From positions 62,001-126,000 of the forward strand of contig CAMAZP010000005.1 in NCBI GenBank assembly GCA_945863605.1: 64,000 bases of DNA. Direction: 5' to 3'. Shown here in pieces: positions 60,416 to 64,000 of the stretch. The stretch is from Chitinophaga pinensis (lineage in GTDB: Bacteria; Bacteroidota; Bacteroidia; Flavobacteriales_D; Crocinitomicaceae). The translations under genes and the position numbers were made by a program. Positions within the stretch are counted from its first letter, which is position 1, and every line of letters starts with the position of its first letter. The notes beneath the pieces were generated by a model. That model was not told the DNA's origin, made no database searches, and worked only from the letters and a program-made list of their open reading frames with translations.

Positions 60416-61960
60416 TTAAAATTTATATTGTAAGCGAATTAAAACGACTTCATCCTTCACATCAGTTAGAAATCCTGAGTGTGGGTATTTACCATTACCT
60501 ATTTGTGTACTATCTAGAGGATCTAATTTAGTTTTTTCATTAATAGGCTTCTCAAAAGAAACCATTAAACTTAGATTTTCATTGACTTCATATCTATAAG
60601 TAAACAAATGTGTGGTGAATGCCACATCAGCAACTGAAAGTCCGGAAGAACCAACAGGGTTTCCTGCTAAATCATACAGATTTAAAGTAATTTGATCGCC
60701 CTCCACATCAGTATTTGGATCATATACATCTATTCGATAAATTAGATAATGCTTACTTTTTCCTAGTTGTTTGTTCAAATATAAATACCAACCTCTAAAA
60801 TTGCGAACAAATGTATGAGATGGCTTTAGTTGTGTTGAAACTGTTGCTGGATTGTAAGGCTGTGGACTATCGTATTTTGGCCAGGTAACACTACTAAAAG
60901 GACCAGTAGGGCTTGTACTACTAAAAACATAAGGATTGCCTAATGTTCCCTCCAAAGAAACTTGTTGTCCAAATATATATTCCCCGCGAATAGTAGTATT
61001 CCCCCAATTTTTATTTTTTATTTTCCCATTCCAAGTAAATTCACCATGAAACGAATAGTAGTTGCGTTGTACGTTTTTGTTATAAGTAGCCCTAGCGATA
61101 GATGGATCACTCAGAATAACGGCTAAGTCAGAGGCTAAAATATCTTGATTCATAATTGTAAAACTTTGGTCAATTCCATTGATGTTTAATATGGTATCGA
61201 TTGTTCTCCAAATAGTTCTGTAATTCGCAGCACTTCCATCAATATCATAGCGATGATTTACAAGACCACGATAAATTGAACTAGCTAGTTTGAATTTGAT
61301 TTTTTCAGTTTTAAATGGATTGTCAATTACAATTCTACCTGTAATATCTTTAAAGTTATCAGCTTCTAAATTTCCACTTGTACCATGAAAAATTCCTGCA
61401 TCTAATTTTAAAAAGTGTAGTTTTTTGTTTTTGGGCATTCTAAATTCTAAATTCATTCCCAGATCTCTTATGCCAGGAAATAGATGTTGAATTACAGAAC
61501 TACGTTCAGGAACTTCGCGATCTTGAGAAGAAATTTCAATTTCCTGACCAAATTTTCTAGCAAAAACTCCTGTCGTCAATGTAAATGCGTTTAGTTTTGG
61601 ATCTTTCAGTGATATCCAAGAGTCTTTCATTCTGAAACCCGTTTCAGTCAAATCAAAAGAGAATTGAGAATTGACTAATTTTTTTTCGTATTGTAACTGA
61701 AAACGTCCACGTCTTATTGAGAATCGATTACTGCTGAAACGGTCAAATCTTCCACCATTAACTGAATTTAAAGATAAAGAATCTGCTTTATTAGTGTAGG
61801 AATATTGAAATTGAAAATACCCATCAATTTTAAAATCATCGTACCATTTATGCTCATTTACTTGCAATGTTTGAGCAAAAAATAATGAGTTTATTGAAAT
61901 CAATAAAAAAAGGAGTGTCTTTTTTAAATTTAAATGCCAATGGCGATAAAGTTTATGCAT
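60416..61960 (-). CDS. Porin of the O/P (phosphate-selective) family
   Basis: A 514-aa outer-membrane beta-barrel with a signal peptide (LLFLLISINSLFFAQ). The barrel begins DDFKIDGYFQFQYSY and includes NRFSIRRGRFQLQYEKKLV, SWISLKDPKLNAFTLTTGVFARKFG and QHLFPGIRDLGMNLEF. This is the pattern of the OprP/OprO family in Bacteroidota. It ends in a strand with a terminal aromatic residue (LIRLQYKF), as barrels do. Together with the adjacent phosphatase gene it suggests phosphate uptake, but the family also contains pores for other solutes. Confidence 0.85.
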   Translation of the reverse strand: MHKLYRHWHLNLKKTLLFLLISINSLFFAQTLQVNEHKWYDDFKIDGYFQFQYSYTNKADSLSLNSVNGGRFDRFSSNRFSIRRGRFQLQYEKKLVNSQFSFDLTETGFRMKDSWISLKDPKLNAFTLTTGVFARKFGQEIEISSQDREVPERSSVIQHLFPGIRDLGMNLEFRMPKNKKLHFLKLDAGIFHGTSGNLEADNFKDITGRIVIDNPFKTEKIKFKLASSIYRGLVNHRYDIDGSAANYRTIWRTIDTILNINGIDQSFTIMNQDILASDLAVILSDPSIARATYNKNVQRNYYSFHGEFTWNGKIKNKNWGNTTIRGEYIFGQQVSLEGTLGNPYVFSSTSPTGPFSSVTWPKYDSPQPYNPATVSTQLKPSHTFVRNFRGWYLYLNKQLGKSKHYLIYRIDVYDPNTDVEGDQITLNLYDLAGNPVGSSGLSVADVAFTTHLFTYRYEVNENLSLMVSFEKPINEKTKLDPLDSTQIGNGKYPHSGFLTDVKDEVVLIRLQYKF

Positions 61961-61977
61961 TGAATTTTATTGTTAAT

Positions 61978-61985
61978 CAAAAGTA
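61978..61985 (-). promoter_or_regulatory. TANNTTTG -7 element of the porin-phosphatase pair
   Basis: TACTTTTG on the minus strand, 17 nt before the porin ATG. No TTG at the -33 distance was found. Confidence 0.42.
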
Positions 61986-62082
61986 ATTGATACAAAATCG
62001 CTTAGAGTAAAATCAACTTTATTAAGATTTTAATTTTATTTAAAGTTAATATTAAGTTATACGATATTATTGAAGCTAATAT

Positions 62083-62484
62083 CTATTTTTTTACAACAGT
62101 CATTTTAATAATTTTTTCATTTTTAACTTCATAAATCATTATTAATTCAAGAATATCTTTAGAACCTTTTCTCCCAACAATGCTTTCGTGGTCGATTACT
62201 TTATTGTCAAAAACAATGCGCTTCAAAATGGTTGAATTTAAATTCGGAGATGCAGCAAATAACTCTTTGTATAATTTTTCAATTGCTGGTTTTCCACTTG
62301 CAATCAATTTCATTTCACTAAAACTATAAAGCTCAACATCTTCAGAAAACCAAGACATAAATTTTTCTATATCTCGATTATTGTATGCTTCTAAATTACT
62401 TTGAACTACTTGTTCTACAGTCAGGTTTTGAGCAAAATTCATCGTAATAAAATTAAGGAATAAAAAGAGGAGAATGTATTTCAT
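62083..62484 (-). CDS. NTF2-like (SnoaL-type) secreted protein
   Basis: 133 aa with an N-terminal signal (KYILLFLFLNFITMNFA). The body shows the NTF2-like cone: a helix with YNNRDIEKFMSWFSEDVELYSFSEMKLIASGKPAIEKLYKELF, strands (split here for length) and RIVFDNKVIDHESIVGRKGSK. Proteins with this fold bind small molecules or act as enzymes; nothing here fixes which. It is a single gene with about 120 nt before the porin gene and about 210 nt before the Fic gene. Confidence 0.72.
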   Translation of the reverse strand: MKYILLFLFLNFITMNFAQNLTVEQVVQSNLEAYNNRDIEKFMSWFSEDVELYSFSEMKLIASGKPAIEKLYKELFAASPNLNSTILKRIVFDNKVIDHESIVGRKGSKDILELIMIYEVKNEKIIKMTVVKK

Positions 62485-62696
62485 AGTTGGAAATTTAAAT
62501 CAAGAATGTTCAGTTTCGTTCATTAAAATTAAGCGTTTTTAGCGATTGCGATTGAAATAATTTATCGAGTAATTAAGGAATGGATTTATTCTTTTGTTTT
62601 CTAAAGTATCTCTGACAAGTTTTGAGCTAGAATTTCTTCTGGAGATGTTCGACTTTTTGTCAATTCAGCTGGATTTAAGTGCAAAGGGAAAAATTT

Positions 62697-63920
62697 TTAA
62701 ATATTACTATACATTTCAACCTCTTTATTTCCTGGGTAAAGACCAGGGAAAATCATTGGCGAGTATTTCACAGAATAATTAACGTAATACATCATCGATA
62801 TACTTTCTTTTTTAGAAGTAAGTAATCCCATTTCTGTTAATTTATCAATCGTAATTTTCAATGTTTTATCAGAGGTATTGGTGATTCGCATCGCTTCAAT
62901 CTTGCTTATTTTTCCCTTTAAGAAAAGATCACTCAATATAAATTCAGCCTCTGGACGTAAATCTCCTTTGTTTACCATCAATTTTGTAAAACTTTTAAGA
63001 TGAGCAAGGATGTTTCTAGTATCTATGATTTTAAACATAAATTCCGTTTGATCAATTGCAGTTTCCAGGAAGAATTTACAGAATTGCACCAATTTACTAT
63101 TCGACAAATTGCCTCTTCCATCGTAATCATTATACCGCGTTAAATCTGCTTGAGCGAGGTGTGATTTGTAGTCTTCGTTTTTTCTTGCTAATCCTCTTGA
63201 AATGGACCAAAGTCCTGAAGCATCTATGTTTTCAAACATAAAACACGCGTCGGAATAAAGTCTAACAACACGACCATTTCCATCTAGAAAAGGATGAATC
63301 CAAGCCAAACGGTGATGGGAAGCCGCTATGGAAATGATGCGCCTAACTTTAGATTTATTGGTTAAATGGTTCGGATTGTAAAATTCTTCAAATCTATCCG
63401 TAAAAAGATGAAGTTTTTCTGAAAATGGAGCAATATGCCTTCCAACCATAACTTCATAAACACGAAATTCTCCAGGAACGACGATTTTACTTAGACCATC
63501 TTTCGATTTTACTTCTTTAAAAGTTTCCGGTAAATGCTCATAAAACCTTCGGTGAATGGACTTTAAATAGTCAATTGAAGTTGGATTAATACTATTTTCT
63601 CCATTTCGAATTTCCTCTGAAATGATTGATTGCAATTTGATATGTGCATACGCTTCTAATTGCAAGTCGCGCTTTAACTTGTCAGATGAATATTCATTTT
63701 TCAATGCTTTATCAATATCAATTGGATGCGTGTCGTGACCTTCAATTAGGTTAGAATAGTAACTATTCATTGGACGTAGAAATGATGCAATTGCTTTTCG
63801 AGTGTCCTCGTTCATCGTTCCAGATAATCTGCTTGCTTTACTTATTAACTCCAAAGCAAGTGCTTCTAATTCACCTGAGTTGTCTTCAGGGAATAATGGT
63901 TCCATTGCATTCGGAGTCAT
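62697..63920 (-). CDS. Fic-family protein with wHTH-like C-terminal domain
   Basis: A 407-aa protein that would transfer AMP (or another nucleotide moiety) to a target. The Fic motif HPFLDGNGRVVR (209-220) is complete, with the catalytic His209. The autoinhibitory motif SNLIEG (56-61) sits N-terminally, so it is a class II Fic protein with built-in inhibition. The C-terminal region (about 325-395, DLFLKGKISKIEAMRITNTSDKTLKITIDKLTEMGLL) resembles a winged helix. There is no antitoxin partner. It may be a self-restrained regulator or toxin-like enzyme; the target is unknown. Confidence 0.93.
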   Translation of the reverse strand: MTPNAMEPLFPEDNSGELEALALELISKASRLSGTMNEDTRKAIASFLRPMNSYYSNLIEGHDTHPIDIDKALKNEYSSDKLKRDLQLEAYAHIKLQSIISEEIRNGENSINPTSIDYLKSIHRRFYEHLPETFKEVKSKDGLSKIVVPGEFRVYEVMVGRHIAPFSEKLHLFTDRFEEFYNPNHLTNKSKVRRIISIAASHHRLAWIHPFLDGNGRVVRLYSDACFMFENIDASGLWSISRGLARKNEDYKSHLAQADLTRYNDYDGRGNLSNSKLVQFCKFFLETAIDQTEFMFKIIDTRNILAHLKSFTKLMVNKGDLRPEAEFILSDLFLKGKISKIEAMRITNTSDKTLKITIDKLTEMGLLTSKKESISMMYYVNYSVKYSPMIFPGLYPGNKEVEMYSNI

Positions 63921-63950
63921 TTAATAGTTCATAATCTTTTTAACTGATCA

Positions 63951-63983
63951 CAAAATTACATAAAAAACTTCGATATTTTACAA
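63951..63983 (-). promoter_or_regulatory. Bacteroidota-type promoter of the Fic gene
   Basis: TTG (63981-63983), 22 nt and TAATTTTG (63951-63958) on the minus strand, with a leader of about 25 nt before the ATG at 63920. Confidence 0.65.
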
Positions 63984-64000
63984 TATATTCCGATGTTTAT

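Noticed and set aside
62063-62083. Hairpin GATATTA-TTGAAGC-TAATATC at the end of the NTF2-like gene
   Set aside because: The T run lies on the wrong side for the minus-strand gene and no plus-strand gene ends there.
62594-62782. 62-aa plus-strand frame
   Set aside because: Its second half is antisense to the end of the Fic gene, and it has no domain or promoter support.
1-64000. Search for tRNA, rRNA, CRISPR arrays, insertion sequences and phage genes
   Set aside because: No cloverleaf, regular repeat array, transposase motif or terminal repeats with target duplication were seen by eye; a dedicated scan was not possible.

Overview
The window comes from an AT-rich member of the Bacteroidota, most likely a Flavobacteriales relative near Fluviicola/Crocinitomicaceae. 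The lineage evidence is three proteins ending in type IX secretion (T9SS) sorting domains, a GLPGLI-family protein beside an outer-membrane barrel, a DUF4924 protein, an S46 dipeptidyl peptidase, a short primary sigma factor lacking region 1.1, and many promoters of the Bacteroidota type (TTTG, 17-23 nt, TANNTTTG). The genus is an inference. I see no insertion sequence, prophage, CRISPR array, rRNA or tRNA, and no gap above 300 bases. The DNA reads as ordinary chromosome.

Layout. 1-13.1 kb (minus strand): an MMPL/RND exporter cut by the left edge, a GLPGLI/outer-membrane barrel pair, a lipoprotein, and a complete tetR-tolC-adaptor-RND efflux operon with a probable operator and a terminator. 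13.4-20.2 kb (mostly plus): a secreted DPP7-type peptidase, a DinB-like protein, fabG, a decayed inverted-repeat element, then hemB-hutH. 20.2-26.4 kb (minus): a tightly packed operon of a small membrane protein, mutL, two rhomboid proteases, a membrane EEP phosphatase/nuclease, a YciO-like protein and a glutamine amidotransferase. 26.4-34.2 kb: an ECF sigma factor with a putative membrane anti-sigma partner, mdh, lolA, lon, a membrane protein and map. 34.3-36.9 kb (plus): small lipoprotein, then an 84-aa protein, an OmpH-like lipoprotein and DUF4924, then a Suppressor-of-fused domain protein. 37.1-40.8 kb (plus): a nitric-oxide-type signalling cluster. 40.8-46.5 kb (minus): a T9SS-exported M1 metallopeptidase and two POT peptide transporters. 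46.7-53.4 kb: an NlpC/P60 hydrolase, surE, a small membrane protein, lpxB, a SpoIID-like protein, rpoD and trhO. 53.4-64 kb (minus): a DUF4139 protein, an alkaline-phosphatase-superfamily/TPR protein with a 52-aa overlapping partner gene, a T9SS protein, a purple-acid-phosphatase-like enzyme next to an O/P-type porin, an NTF2-like protein and a Fic protein.

The most interesting locus is 37.1-40.8 kb. A NarL-type response regulator, a stand-alone H-NOX heme domain and a hybrid-free histidine kinase lie in a row. Between its GAF and PAS domains the kinase appears to carry an HNOBA-like domain, the partner domain of H-NOX in animal soluble guanylate cyclase. The cyclase sensory module therefore looks split over two adjacent genes and wired to a DNA-binding regulator. 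Two short palindromes in front of the H-NOX gene are candidate binding sites for that regulator.

Several genes work as sets. The S46 peptidase, the M1 peptidase and the two POT transporters suggest growth on peptides, and hutH adds histidine breakdown. The phosphatase and O/P porin look like a phosphate-acquisition pair. Start codons were corrected for seven genes. In three of them (fabG, map and the NlpC/P60 gene) the longer reading begins inside a promoter -7 element.
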